A stretch of DNA of 64,000 nt from Platerodrilus igneus (GCA_036346225.1 JARFIW010000588.1:6639501-6703500), one strand, 5' to 3'; positions 45,461 through 59,261 are shown, counted from the stretch's first letter. Notes: a model not told the origin generated them from the sequence alone. Made by a program: numbers and translations.

Positions 45461-48250
45461 CATGCGGTAGGTAAATATTCTAATTACAGATAAAGGTTTT
45501 TGTGATAACAGGATTCTAGTTCCATAACATCTGCGGCACAACGAACTTATTTTCATTGTAAGAAAAATGTCTACTTATTCTCAGAACAATCAATATTGAC
45601 AGGAAATTATAAATCCAACATAAGAGAACGAAAGGACGAACTCCCATACTAATAATTCTGTTTACGAATGATATATTGTAATTCGTAATGCGAATTAACC
45701 TCAAAATAAAAGTTGATTGCTTTTTTTTTTCTTCGTGCGTCTTTCCTGTTGATAAAAATTGAAATACCCAATCAGGAAGTTAGGAATAGGATAATTAATT
45801 ATTCAGTAATAATTATCTTTTGATAAGAAACACACCCTCTAACTAGGCAAGCTAACATGAAATTTTCTGAAATTACAGAAATTTTGGACCAACATCAGGG
45901 CTTGTTCTCACACAAAAACCTGATATAACAATGACAATTTTACCCTCCAAAAGGTTGAAAACAAGTTTAAATATGATGGGCAGGTCTACTCCAACCAATC
46001 AGAACATTCGACGGCTTTGAAATCAAAACCACTGCAGATCGTTAACAAATGAATTATCTGCAATACACAAAATGCTTGGGAAACGGCCACTTACACAACA
46101 TATTGAAAATAGAAATGCCTACTTCACAAGAACATTAAATGCAATAGGAATATACATTGAGATTATTTAGTAACAGAAATAAAATCTGTTACAATGTGTG
46201 TTATCCGTTCTTGTCCCACATATACTATTATTGTGGCATCCCACACTAATGCTAAAGATAATCACTTTCTTGGATTTTTAAAATACCGATGATTCATCCT
46301 TTTAGGTTCTAGTAAATTCTATGTTAAAAATGAATTGCTGTTATCCATAGGGCAATTAATTTAAACTTTAATTGGTTTCTATTGCAAAAGGGTTCCGTTT
46401 TATAGAAATATTTCTTTCGTTTCAGTACACAAAATTATTTACTAATTTTGAGGTTTTTAAATACACGTTGATTGTAGTTTCTCAAACTAAATGCGTAAAG
46501 CTGTATTCTTTTATGCTATTTACAGCAAATCAAATGCATTTTCATCAAAAATAAAAAATAAATGGCTTTGTATTTACTTTATTACGGTATTCAACTAGAA
46601 ATTGAAGGTGTCTAGAAAGCTTTTAAACGTTCCATCAGAACGTGAAATTTTGTGAAGAGTACATGGCTTTGTTTTTTTAGTTTTAGAGTATGCAAAGTCG
46701 AAGGGCATACATTAATTGGGTTATTATGAGCTCACCATACCCCACAGTTTACTTAGAGTATTAAAATAAATAAATAAATTATAATGAAGGAATGTTAGAG
46801 AAGGTATTATTCAAGGTCCATTTACTCCGCGTACATTTTATGTGTTTGATGATTTTAAAATTAAATACAGGACAATATAATAGACTAAAATTTACTGAAG
46901 TGTAACGGGAACAATAAAATAATAATGAATTGCATTTGTAAATAGGAATAAATAAAAGATTGTATGTTTGTTGTATTTTGTGGTTTTATTGGGAGTGTGC
47001 GTGAATGATAGGATTTATGAATGAATATAGCTATCCAAAAAGAGGTTCCAATGAGCTAGCCGGAAGCAGTTGAAGAAGGCCATTCAACCGAGGAAGAGAG
47101 GAAAATGGGTAAGCAATATCTTTTTGACTTATTTAAATTATTATTTGGAACTTTTTCTATTTTCGAATTTGAAAATTTTATATTATTTTCAAAATATTTA
47201 TGGTTGGTAAGGATTTACCCGAGTTCCACGGCATAATTTTGACGCCCAATTCGTGCGGCTCGATTCTTATAAGGTTACACAGTAATATATATTGCTGCTG
47301 TGATATGCTCCACGATTGGATAAATTGCTGTGAATAGCCTTTCAAGCTCCAATGGTGGGCTGTGAATTTCCCTATGTTGGTATGTCATATAAATTTTTCT
47401 GTAATTTCTGCCCACGATTATTTCGTTATACAACTTTGCTATGTCACAGCCCCTAACGTTGCTTTCGCCTTTTAAAACTTTACTGTTTTGTTCGTACTCT
47501 GCCTTTATCCTCCGCATCTCTAAATCCTGTAATTCCTTGAATTTGTATGCCTCAGCTAGCTTGATCTATTAAACACAGAGTGCCCTACGTCACAACAATA
47601 AAGATTGTTTAACCCTTTTCTGTTAATATAAATGAAAATGAAGCAATCCAAAATTACACAATATAATAATCGATAATATGTACACTTTTATGTCTATAAA
47701 TTATTAATTTGTTTAATATTCAAAAATTAGCCCCTGAATAAAATATTGATATTTATCTATTCCACCAAATTTTATGTTCCAAAAGCCGGCAAAATTCCAC
47801 TGTAATTACTTTTAAGTACCTTTTGAATGTTCAAAACGATCCTTCCTTAATTTTTTAAATTCTCAAATGATTTTTGATGACCCTTACATATATTTGATAT
47901 AGCAAAATATTAAATGTTAAAATTGAAAAACAGTCTTATACTAATAGTGAATAAAATCTCTGGCATGCGTTTTCCCTGCGTGTTTCTAGGAACTGCCTTT
48001 GATATCGATGAATTGTTACAGCTTGATTCGTTGGCGTAGTTTCTTCACTTGTTGACCCGAATGATTAATTAATCGTTGCTTGAATTTTCCTCTCGAATTC
48101 TTGGAATGACTTGGAGCTTGCTTGTAGTTTAATTTGAGTATCTTGACGTTTATTATGTTTCCTTGTAGGCTTATTTAGAATTTCCTTGAAGTCTGTTTGC
48201 AGCTATTCATTTTAATGGATATTTATAGGTACATTCATCGGTACTCAGAC
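45461..48250. other. intron sequence, nothing recognised with confidence
   Basis: AT-rich. A minus-strand frame at 47275-47517, extendable upstream to about 47565, reads IKLAEAYKFKELQDLE and a Met-start segment MRRIKAEYEQNSKV. It has a protein-like helical composition, but no family is recognised. Confidence 0.3.
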
Positions 48251-48259
48251 GTACACTCA

Positions 48260-48531
48260 GACGACCGTCTTACGCCAGTAATTCCGTGGCTGCAGTGACA
48301 GGTTAGGTTACTGTTAGAAATAGATATTATTAAAAAACAAATTAGATATTATTATTAAAAAACACAAAACACAAATCACCTAACACGCATATCAGAATAG
48401 CCTGCAATAGTTTTAGCAACAATTGTTCTGATATGCATGTCAAGTGATTTGTGTTTTTTAATAATAATATCTATTTCTAACAGTAACCTAACCTATTATT
48501 GCAGCCACGGCATTACTGGCATGAGACGGTC
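48260..48531. mobile_element. 272-bp foldback element with 9-bp target duplication
   Basis: Two arms of about 110-140 bp form an imperfect inverted repeat (GACCGTCT-A-GCCAGTAAT at the outer end; GGTTAGGTTACTGTTAGAAA inside). GTACACTCA flanks it exactly at 48251-48259 and 48532-48540. The left arm has an extra internal copy of the ATTATTAAAAAACA segment. A 9-bp duplication fits MULE-like elements; it encodes nothing. Confidence 0.85.
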
Positions 48532-48551
48532 GTACACTCAAAGGTACACTC

Positions 48552-49373
48552 AAGAGTCCTAAATCTCTTAAATATTAGAATTAAATTCAATTAATAGTTT
48601 ACCTTACGTTTTAAGATCAAAACGGCTACTTCTCGTTGTATAAATTGGCACTTTTAATTTTTCACTATTATAATAAATTATTAATCCTCACTACGTTCAC
48701 TTTTATGTAATATTTTACTTTTAATTGACGTAGTTGGTGCCTTGTCGAAGAGATACTGAATGTTTACAAGATCCCCATAGTATTTATTGCCTCCACCTAT
48801 CAATTTCCTTATTGGTGTTCATCGTGTGTTTGTTGATCAACGCGTTGTACTTTGCACCTATCTCTGCAGAAATCGGTATTTCTAAAATTTCCTTGTACCG
48901 GTTCTTGTTCAGACGCTTGATCTCACACGTAGACGTTCAACTTGGTGCAGTTTATTTCCCAAAAAGTTCAAATTTTCATTGCATTCTGTCACGTCTTTCA
49001 TGTTTGTGTCGACAATAGTTCAAACCTTATCAAATCGCGGACCGCTTGTTATTTATTTTGTTTGTTACTACAAATATGTTGGATTTTATCGAAATACAAT
49101 GTCCTTTGGCACGTATTCATATTTCTAATAATGACGTATTTGAACGCATTTACTTATTTATGCGTTGATATTTTAATGATCTTATTAAATAGCTAGTATG
49201 CCAGTTTGTTTATCTTCCTCGATTACGTGTTTATTTTGTTGAACTGTGTTGTGTTAAAACCTTATTTTCGCTCGTTTCTTTCCAGTTCTGGACTTGTATA
49301 TTTAACTTGGAACATATTATGAGACGGACATATTATTATATACATAGAGCGTCTGTTAATTAATGGTACACCT
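48552..49373. other. intron sequence, nothing recognised
   Basis: Two overlapping frames (48734-49018, 48942-49196) have no known motif. Confidence 0.35.
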
Positions 49374-49513
49374 TACATTTGATTTTCCAAGGCTTAACTG
49401 GTCCAGGAAGCGAGTTTTCTTAATATAAAAATTTTGAATTTTGACTAACCCTTGCTGTTCCAAGCAAGGTAGGGATCTTTAATGTGTGCGACAACACACA
49501 CACACACACACAT
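49374..49513 (-). mobile_element. SINE copy 8, 3' half only
   Basis: The SINE distal part is recognisable (GGTCCAGGAAGCGAGTTTTC, CTTGCTGTTCCAAGCAAGG, GGATCTTTAATGTG) and ends in a (CA)n run at 49496-49513 that abuts the Gypsy fossil. Confidence 0.8.
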
Positions 49514-49519
49514 GGCCGG

Positions 49520-51060
49520 ATGAAAATTTACAAAACTTGTTAAGGATCTCGGTATCCCAAACACAATCGGAATTGTATATCGTCGAACTATTGTTTTACA
49601 GTATTTTTAACGCAATTGGTATTTTCCTTGCAGGAGTAATATGATGAACAGCATCAACTAAGAGTAATCTTGTATGTTGTTAATATTTTATCAATACCAG
49701 TAAACGCGTCTTTGTAATGTTCAGGAATGTCCTTAAGTGACTGTAATTTATAACCATAGGAATTAGTAATGGGTATCTGAGTAGAAATTTCTTCCACTCT
49801 ACTGTCTGGCAGAAACTCCAATATTTTAGCTGTATCTAACCCTAAAATTGAAGATGGTGTTTGCGTGCTCAGAACATAAAAGATAACCACTTGTAACGAT
49901 TATTAAGACTAAAACAAAGTTCTATTTGTCCCATTACACTAATAGTATGACCAGAATACAATGTTAAAAACAAAGTAGGCGTTGAAAGTTTATTTATTTC
50001 AATATTTAAACTACTAAAATCCTGTAAGTTTAAAATATTTACTTGACTATCCGTGTCATTTTCACTTTTATAGTAGAACTAGCAACAGTGAGTATTTCAA
50101 ACCACTCGACTGCACTAACTATACATTCAGAACTTGAAGTATTTTGTGTGATTGGCCATACGATATTCCTTTCATGTTCAAGATCTGATTTAGTAACAAT
50201 CGTATCATCAGGCTCATCAATATCATGCATATTTTTATTACCACAAAATTTCCTATAATGTCTTTTTTGTTTATTGACTGCAGTTACGATTGAATGCTGG
50301 ACATTTGCCGTTAACATATTGCAAACCACAAAATTTACATAGGTCACTGTTTTCATCATTCTTTTAATTACCAGAACTTTGTGATCTGTGTAATGTTTTC
50401 TGTACCTGCTTTGTAGCATTAGAAGAGTTTCCGGCTAAATTTACACACATATTTGTCAACAGCATTTACATGCACTGCATTGAGTTCATTATCAGTTAAA
50501 ATTGTCCTTTGTTTCTGTGCACTGCTTTCTAAAGATTGACAAATAGGTACGGTTTTTTCTAAAGTTAAATCACTTTCTTCCAATAATTTTTTCTGCATTT
50601 TTGGAACATTAATCCCCAAAACAATACAATCCATAATTATAACATCTTTTCTTTGAATTCACGAACTGGACAATTCTTTTAAGACAGTTACAAATTGATC
50701 AAAGGTTTCTCCCGTTTGTTGATCATGCTTAAAAAATATATAATGCTCGTACACTAAGTTTTTAATTGGATTACAGTAACTTTTAAATTTAGTAAGCACT
50801 ACAGCCGACCTATTTTTGTCTCCGTCAAGACCAAATCCAAATGTGCTATATATTTGTATAGCTTCATCTCCTAAATGATCGAGTAGAAGAGCTGTTTTAA
50901 CATTTCAGCCTTAGGATCTTTACTGTTAGCAAGCAAATATAAAGTAAATTTTTACTTCCACATTTCCATTTACTAGATACATTTCCATCAAAATTCATTT
51001 TTAGGAGGCTTCACTTTCGCCACAGCTTTTTCTATGCATATTTTCCAAGTTTTCCACTGT
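49520..51060 (-). pseudogene. Ty3/Gypsy-type gag-protease-RT fossil 2, minus strand
   Basis: An old LTR-retrotransposon copy. From right to left, the gag region near 51000-50640 is readable only in pieces. Then comes MDCIVLGINVPKMQKKLLEE, ESDLTLEKTV (50634-50530), a decayed zinc-knuckle region (CKFC, CPAFNRNC), and a protease-like stretch around SAVEWFEILTVASSTIKVK (about 50120-50060). The RT lead-in follows, with PDSRVEEISTQIP then PARKIPIALKNTVKQ (49640-49580). It contains stops and frameshifts and is cut off by SINE copy 8. No LTRs were found. It is a different lineage from the fossil at 21.6 kb. Confidence 0.72.
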
Positions 51061-51629
51061 AATGAACGTCTTGATTTTATAATTTTACCAAAAAAAAAAA
51101 ATCAGTCGCCTAACCTCTTTCATTTTTTTTTTCCAGAAATTTACTTCTAACCTATTTCAACGTGACTTTCAACCAGCTGCTAACATGTAATATATTTTAA
51201 ACATTGTGGATATTCTTGTTTAGTAGTCGCGTAGAGGCACAACTTAACGAGGAAATAGAAGCATGTAAAAACTCATTCATATTTAATCTTATTATTTGAT
51301 AGCTCACAGACATGGTCAAACTCGGCACCATATGGCTGTGTCCCCCATTACCATCGCTGATTGAGCAAACATTAATTCAATAGGTGCAGGGATGCGCTCA
51401 TACAATATATCACAATATCCTCATGCGGTGTAATGTATATTCAGTTGGAATTTCCATGTAATTAGCAGTAATGCTTTTAGTAATTTCTAAACTGTTTTTT
51501 TTTGTTTTCTTTCCATTGTGCGTCATATGAAGTCAATGGGAGATGAAGAGTTTAGTGGTCAAGATACTATATATCTGTATAAAAAAGTTTGATTGCAAAG
51601 AAACTAGCAGAGCGTGTAGGTCAGCATTG
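51061..51629. other. intron sequence, nothing recognised
   Basis: No exon or repeat family was seen. Confidence 0.35.
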
Positions 51630-51877
51630 CAGGGTGTATACTGGTACAGAAAATGTGAAAAGTACTGAAAAAGGGCTTATTTGGTAGAGCAAGTCCAGAT
51701 ATTAGGAAAAAGTGTGGAATTTATACTTCACGTACAGAAATTAAGCTCTGCTGTTAGACATTACAAAGTCTGACTTTTATTTTGTAGTCTTTCATTGTGT
51801 ATAATAAAACTTTCGTGATTGCTAAAGTGCCTAAAAATATATAGGTACATATATGCGAAAATAGTGTGCAGGTATTG

Positions 51878-51963
51878 TAGTGATGGAAAATTTCGAAAAT
51901 ATTGAAATATATTTGCGAATATTCGTAAAATTTGTGAATATATGGGAATATAAACGAAAATTG

Positions 51964-52018
<55 letters not shown>

Positions 52019-53520
52019 GAAAGAAACGTATCATAAACTTAAAATAACATGTGTTATAATGTATAACTATAGTTGTAGGGTATTAAAGTGCTCTGACCAG
52101 TTTTGTTTTAGATGGTCAGCTTGCCTGACTAATAGTCAATACCACCATGCTTAAAATATTCAGGAATTAAGTATAAAGTGTTAATTCCTGTACCCGTCGA
52201 ACTTAGACGGCTATTTTAGCAATGATGTAACTCGTCATTATGTACTTTAAATTGCCCCCGTATTAACAGTACACTTAATTGTGATATCTTTCTTCTGAAC
52301 TCTACTTCCTTTAAACAAACTGTTAGTCAGATCTGTTAATTTGACAGAATTCTTTCTATTATTACGCTTTTTGTAAAAAAAAATACTGCGAGCACACTCA
52401 CGAATAATAGACTTTATTGTGGTAGTTGAATGATAAAAATTTGTTGTACATTGCTCAAACTAAGTGTTACTAGAAATGTCTTAGTGTTTTAAATATATAG
52501 GATTTTCTTTAAATTCTCACCCGATCAGAGCAGGTTAATAATAGCTTGCTCCTTCATATTATCTTTAAATGATGTCACATTTTTATCTTGACATGGGTAT
52601 GAGCTTGAAGAAATCCCTTTGATTTGAATGAAAAAACAGCGAGTTTTATGTCCCTATATGTTATTCTACTATAATAAAGAAGTTTCACACTAACAAGTTA
52701 AAATTTGGGTATAAATACCTATCTTTTTTATTTTTAAATATGTATCGTATACTGAAATTGATTATTATTCAAATAAATATTAAATAGGAAGTATAAGGAA
52801 ATAATCACAAAATTTAATTAAACTTAGTTAATTAAGTAAATTCTTCTATCCATTGACTATATGTATTCTGTCAATTTCAAGTGTTTTGCTTGTATCTTTT
52901 CTGAAAACTGTAACAGAACAAATTAATTAAGTATTTTCCAATAAAAGAACACTTTTGTAACATACGTGTGACTAATTGGGTAGACACTAGAAAATAATAT
53001 ACTAGTGCAACGTTTCACTTTCAAGTTTTTTATTTTGCGCAATTATTATTTTTGCTTGTTTATCACATGCAAGTTATGCTAACTTGCACTTGTATTTCAC
53101 ATGACATTAACCAGATCTGACGGGAAAACATCAAATTTAATATTGATTACAGCTTATATAGTTACATAAACAAAAAAAAACCGGCGCAGAGGGTTATAAT
53201 ATTATAATTTATAACTGAAACAGAGTATGTAAACAAAATATTCTAAACCGTAACCAATACGTTAAATTTTTCACGTGCAGTGTGATAAAATTAGAACTTG
53301 TAAAGCATAATTATATTTATTACTGTTAATTACATATTTACTTTTAAAAATTACATAGCCACAAATTATATTATTTTTTTTATTTTTAAACGTGTTGTGA
53401 GTTACGCAATAAAAATGCAAAATAATTTTGTGAATATTCTCGAAAATGGTGCCGAATATTCTGAAATATTGGAAATATTTCCGAATATTCCGAGGCGAAT
53501 TTTCCCTACTCCCAACACTA
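51878..53520. mobile_element. non-autonomous element nested in hAT 2
   Basis: The left end TAGTGATGGAAAATTTCG and the reverse complement of the right end, TAGTGTTGGGAGTAGGGAAA, are related. Both ends are rich in GAATATTCG-type motifs (51928, 53434-53490). GGTATT flanks at 51871-51876 and 53521-53526. No ORF was found inside. A (TA)n tract lies at 51966-52015. Confidence 0.6.
51966..52015. repeat. (TA)n microsatellite, about 50 bp
   Basis: An uninterrupted alternating AT run inside the nested element, near its left terminus. Confidence 0.95.
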
Positions 53521-54393
53521 GGTATTAGGTTATTGTTAGAAATGTTTTACTACTAGAAATTGCCCGAACGGATACAACGACTGTAAATACATTCATAATC
53601 GAAAACAAATTACGTTACATCTCTCTTCAAGCTAAATCCATTTTTCTCAGTTAAATTATTTAATGCTGGATCTTTAGGCACTCTAGCAAGGACTGTCTAT
53701 TCGTGCACGTATTGATCTGAATAATACATCTCTGTTAATAATTGGTATATCATCACTTTACAAGTCTAAAAGGAATTGACAAAAGAGCGCCTCGATTCAT
53801 TTTATAACTTATTAAAAACGTCAATAAGAAACATGATAACCTCTAAATTACTTTCGAATGCAAGCAGTTCAGTTGTTCAGTGGTGAAATTTGTAGAGGTG
53901 TTAGCAGAAGATAAACATAATTATTTCAAAAATTTTTATCTGTATTCTAGTTTACTAGCCAACAAAATGGATTTCTGACAATGTTCCATGCTCTCCTACT
54001 TCGCAATTACTCAGCTGTTTTACCGTTGATTGAATCAACGGTTTTTTACATTTTTAGTTTAAACATCCCATCTTGTTATCGTGAGTATTAGTCATAATGG
54101 GATTTTTTTGAATCATTCATTCAGAGTTGCATTTTTTAAACTTACTTCAAAGAAGTAAGCTATTATTTTTTCTTCCTTATTATACTTATTAAAAGATTAA
54201 AAATATAGCATACTCAACTGCTATTTATAATACAAGTTACAACGCGGCGTCGGTGATTTTATTATGTGCTGCCAATTTAAATTGCTGGAGTTTTTATTAA
54301 TATTTTGAAACAAATTTAGCGCCGTTGTGTTTTTTTTTATTAATATGCCCGGTAAATGCCAATTTAATTCGTTATGGTTAGATTTAGAGGAGT

Positions 54394-56556
54394 GTGGATT
54401 GTGGTTATGGCCATGTGAAGAAATTTCGCACGCTTTGTAATATGTGCAGAATTGATGTTAGTCAACATGGTATACATTGTGTTAAAACGCACACAAAAGG
54501 TAAAAAACATTTGAAAATTGTGCAACCTTTACTAATGGGGACTCTAAGTACACTTTTTAAAGTGCCTACAATTAGCATGGGTATTGAATGCTTAAATACA
54601 AATACAGGACTTGTCGTCGCTGATGGTGATAAAGTAGTAGCAAGTATAAGTGCACCTGATTCCTTAACAAAAGATAGTTCAACGTATTCTGGTAATAGTA
54701 ATGTATTAAAGTTAACCTACTTACAAACAAGAAGTAAGTATAGCAGAAATTTTATGGTGTATTCACAAAGTTATGACACATTCCTCAGAGAGAAGTTTTG
54801 CAACTGCCACCGATGTTTTTCCTGCTATGTTTCCAGATAGTGTGATTGCAAAAAATTTACAGCTTCATAAGGATAAAATAGCTTATTTTATAACGTATGG
54901 ACTAGGACCTTATATCCCAAACGAACTTTCTAACCAATTAACAGAGTGTTCATTTTATACTTGGTCAGGTGGACATAATTGTCAGAGTTTGGGATGAGGC
55001 AACAGATGCTGTACAAACACGATTTCTAAATTTGGCATTCTTGAAACTTGCAACTACTTTTGATTTAATGAATAATTTGATTAAATCTATAACTTCGTTG
55101 GGCTTGTCTCTGAAAAAAATTGTACAGGTAGGGATGGATGGTCCTAACGTTAATCTAAGAATGCTTGAAGACTTGTGCAAATATTTAAAAGATGAAAGCG
55201 CGGAGGATCCTGAACTGTTTTCCACTGGAACTTGTGGAATACATGTGATTCATGGGAAGTTCAAAACAGCAGAAAAAAAGATGGGTTGGGAAATGCAAGA
55301 TTTTTTATGACTATTCTATTATCTTTTTAAAGACTTTCTTTCAAGACGTGCTTAATATACAATTTTTTCTGGTTCTATTGTATTTCCAAAACGATTTTGT
55401 AGCATACGTTGAGTGGAAAATCAAGCAGTTATTACTAGAGCCATTGAAATCATAAAACCTGTAGGGGTATATGTTGAACTATCTTTAGCTTTAAAGAAGT
55501 GTCCTGAGGGTAGAGCATTCCAAAAGATAAAAGGTTTTTAGCAGATAAACTTTTACTATCTAGATTGCAATTTCTTAAATCAATTTGTGTAGAAATTGAA
55601 CCGTTTTTAATATTTTTTCAATCAGACGATCCCCTAACACCAATTTTATATCAGGAATTGTATACTGATTGCATAATATCGGAAGTCATTTCATTAGTGC
55701 GAAAATTATAAATGAAGCAAACACCCCTAATAAACTAACTAAAATTGATATAACCAAAATTGCAAACTTAAAGTCAATTGCAAATGTGGATATTGGTTTT
55801 GGGGCATCTGTTTGTAAGGCGAAGGGTTTGAAGGAACTTGATGTCGTTAAATTTAAAAATGATTGTTTAGCTTTTCTTAAACATTTTTTCCAAAAAATTA
55901 CAGAGAAAAGTCCTTTAAAATACAAAATTATCAAAGGTGCTTCTTGTTTGTCACATATGATAATGTGTAGCAACGTCTTAAAAACATTCAGGTTAAATAT
56001 TACTTTAGAGGAATTTATTGAGTGAAACCAGATAATTACATTTGGTGCAGACATTGTAAAAAAACACTATAACCATTTATGTGAGGACAAGAAGCATGCT
56101 TTGGAAAACTGGAACAATTCCCCAGAAAAGGAAAGATTGGACATAATGAGGTTGTGTAAAGAGGTTGGCTTATCAGAATAAATTTTCTTAGCAATGCTTC
56201 GGTTGAAAGGGGTTTTTCGATAAATAAGAATGCCTCGTAGAAAACACTTTAAATGCACCACTAGTTGCTCAACGACTTGTTTATGACAAAATTTTAACTT
56301 CTAAAATAAAACATCTTCCCGAACTTACAATTTCTAAGAAGATGATTTTAGGGTTTTGAAATGCATCTTCCAGAAGGCGAGAAGCATTAAAAGTTAAACA
56401 TAATGAAAAACTTACTAAGAAGTGAGAGTTTCAACAATTCCATGTTGATATCAAGACACTCGAGTTAAAGAAAGTTGAGGTAACAGACAAGCGCAAGGAA
56501 GAAGAACTATAGATCGATGCTGAATTAGAAAAATTAAAAAAGAGACTGAAAAGTTT
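54394..56556 (+). pseudogene. hAT-like transposase 2 pseudogene
   Basis: N-terminal zinc-binding segment (CNMCRIDVSQHGIHCVKTH then GKKHLK, C2H2/BED-like) at 54430-54520. Mid-region fragments follow in shifting frames: TDVFPAMFPDSVIAKNLQLH, FYTWSGGH, RVWDEATDAVQTRFLNLAFL, VGMDGPNVNLRML, GTCGIHVIHG. The C-terminal remnant SNASVERGFSINK (about 56192-56230) corresponds to the conserved hATC dimerisation motif. A lysine/glutamate-rich tail ends at 56556. At least six stops or frameshifts are present, so it is inactive. Confidence 0.7.
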
Positions 56557-56756
56557 ATAAATAAAAATATTTTCATGCACTTTATTCTTGAATATGTAGG
56601 TATATTCACTCTTAACTAATTAATATATTCGAATGTTCTGATCACGCTTATTTTTCGATTTTCATGCAACAAAAAGTACTGAATTTTTTCAATTAAAGTA
56701 CTGAAAAGTACAGAAAAGTACTGAATTTTTATTCATTTGTTCGAGTAGACACCTTG

Positions 56757-57381
56757 CATTGGCTGTGTATAAAATTATTTGTATATGACATCCATTCCAG
56801 AAAGGAAAACAGATCAAGATCAATATAAAAAGATCTTTTACATAACCTTTTTAGTGTATTGAAAAGTTTTTTGAGTTTATTTGAACATCTAATTGCAACA
56901 GGGTTTTAGGTAATGAATCGGAATGGTGAAAATATTATCACAATTTTTCAATATTACTATTCAATCGCTAAACGCATTTGTGGCTACCGCAATGTATTAA
57001 TTCATTGTGAATCAAGCTTGTGCTTAGTTTGGACTGTGCAACTAAATCCCATCCTATTATCTTAATTACCGAATCTGTTCGTTTAACATACTATAACAGC
57101 TGAGCATCTGTAAGTGCTAAATTCTTGAAAGGATTGTATTTTCTTTGGTGGTTCGTCTACCTGTTCAGTTTCCAGGTATTGGTTTCATTACTACAGGTAA
57201 AGAAGAAAATAAATGGTATGCCTTTCAATGACACTTGGTACGGTCTATGTATTTTTTATCAAGAATATTGAAATACGGCAATATTTATTGGTCAACAAAA
57301 GGATAAATTATTATTATTATAATATTATACATGAATTTGAAAACGTAGAACATGATACCACTACAGACTAGAAAATACAAG
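56757..57381. other. intron sequence, nothing recognised
   Basis: AT-rich, no homology recognised. Confidence 0.4.
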
Positions 57382-57393
57382 TATTTCATAAAA

Positions 57394-57544
57394 TACTCCT
57401 TATATGTTTGTTGTGGTTTGTTAACTATTCTTTTTAATCTTTGTTGGGAATAAAACCACTTACATTTGTTAAAATGGATCGAAATGTAAATAAAGATCAT
57501 TTTATCAAATATGTGGTTTTATTCCCAAGAAAGATTAAAAAGAA
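57394..57544 (+). mobile_element. long-hairpin element, copy 2
   Basis: Same family as 29890-30122, opposite orientation: leader (TATGTTTGTTGTGGTTTGTT), arm (TTTTTAATCTTTGTTGGGAA), shortened loop region with GATCGAAATGTAAATAAAG, and returning arm ending AAGATTAAAAAGAA. The 12-bp duplication TATTTCATAAAA lies at 57382-57393 and 57545-57556 and is perfect. The inner stem is partly deleted compared with copy 1. Confidence 0.87.
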
Positions 57545-57556
57545 TATTTCATAAAA

Positions 57557-59261
57557 CTCCCACAATTATAATATTTAGCTTTAATCGAAAAACTTCTAAA
57601 GCTAATACAGTACTAATGTGCTTCTCAATATAACAATCCTATTTCATCGTTGCCTCACTCTTCAGTCAAAAATAGAACTTGAATAAATTGGAAAACATGT
57701 CTCGAACAGTGTGGACACTGAACGTGTTAATCAGAGCGATCTCGAATAGTTATCTTTTCATATGAATGATCTGGAAAAAAATTTTTTATAGTAAATACCA
57801 AATTCGATTTCTATTTGTCTGCTATTTACGTAAGAAAATTCCTATATATAAAGATTTTCTTCAAGATCTTGAAATTGTTTCCTGTTTTCTTGGGCTGTGT
57901 AAGTTCAAGATGTACCATACCCATTTCTTTAGAAGATTGTCCTGTAAAATGTATTATCAAATTTTTCTTTACAGCTTTCAGACTAGCGGCTTTGGAAATA
58001 AATCTATATTTAATAAAACAGCATTTATCGCTGGTTCTTTTCTAAAGAATTGTTGGTAATGTTATTAAGACCCATCAAACTATCGTTTATACTACAGTAG
58101 TTCTGTGATTATTATGCAACAATCTAGTTTAATTTTTTTTATATGCATTTATATGTATTTGTTTTTCATATTTTAGTTAACATTCAATTATGTAATTAAG
58201 GATTAGAAGTTGATCCTTAAGTGTAAAACACAGCTTGAAGATCGTTGAGAAATTTTTTTCCCAAAAGGTCATAAGGAAAGGATGTATCAAGGCTAAAAGA
58301 TACTTGATTTTGAAACGCAAAATTGTTATTATTTTGTATTTCAGAATTGCAAAGAAGTTCAAAGTAAAACTCTTGAAAATCATAAAAACATTGAAGACGA
58401 AATGGAGAAACTAAGTACTACACACAACAATGTATCTACTGATATGACCTTTCAAAACAACAGATAATAGAACCCAAAGTCTCAAACAAAAGTAAAACAT
58501 AAGAAAAGACCAACTTTTGTTATTTTTGTGTCTGAACTTTAAATTTTGCACACGGCACGTACAAAGAAACCATTTCCCCAAAGTAGTGGTTGTCGAAATT
58601 AGTTCAAAACAGAAGGGAACTAAGGAATTGCATCTATGTAATTTGTTAAGCAAAAAAAGTAATTACTTAAAGAACGCTAGCGTGTGTGTTACCCGTAAAA
58701 CGAACGGGTCAGTATGAAATGAACAAAATTAGTAACGAAATGCTCTCTCGAATTATGACCACAAAGGAAGGAAAAGAAAGAAAATGAGTGCCACGCTAAT
58801 ACAGTTGCAGATTGGGGGAGTATAAAGCTTGAAACAAAAGAATTCACAACCTAAATTGCGCTGAAAACACACACATACATACGGAACACTTGTCTGTTCA
58901 ATACAATCAAATACAACACTCAATTAATAACACAGAAAAATAAATAGAACAATTAAGGGGTTTATTGCAGTATGTTTATACATCTTTATATACTGTATAG
59001 TTATACCCACCCCACAATACATATTTATAAAAAAATATCACACAAATATAAATAGCTCATGCAAATATAAATATGACTAGAACCTTATCTATTTATTTTC
59101 TACGTTGATGATGATTAGCTTGTTCTGCAATCTTTAAAACCAACGCATTTAGAGTTAAATATTACAGTAAATACCCCACATATATAACTTCAAATTTACT
59201 TGGAGGTTAAATTTCCCGAGGCGATGAAATGTGTCGCTAAGTTATTAAAGATATCACTTAC
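57557..59261. other. intron sequence, nothing recognised
   Basis: Several short frames (57766-58059, 58177-58383, 58411-58717) show no known motif. This is the last part of USP34 intron 4 before the minus-strand exon candidate. Confidence 0.35.

Larger units (their letters stand above)
51630..56756 (+). mobile_element. hAT-like DNA transposon 2, 5.1 kb, decayed
   Basis: The left end CAGGGTGTATACTGGTACAG and the reverse complement of the right end, CAAGGTGTCTACTCGAACA, form imperfect terminal inverted repeats. AAGTACTGAA motifs follow just inside both ends. It carries a broken transposase (54394-56556) and a nested smaller element (51878-53520). The 8-bp duplication expected of hATs could not be confirmed; only CATTG is shared, at shifted positions. 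Confidence 0.65.
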
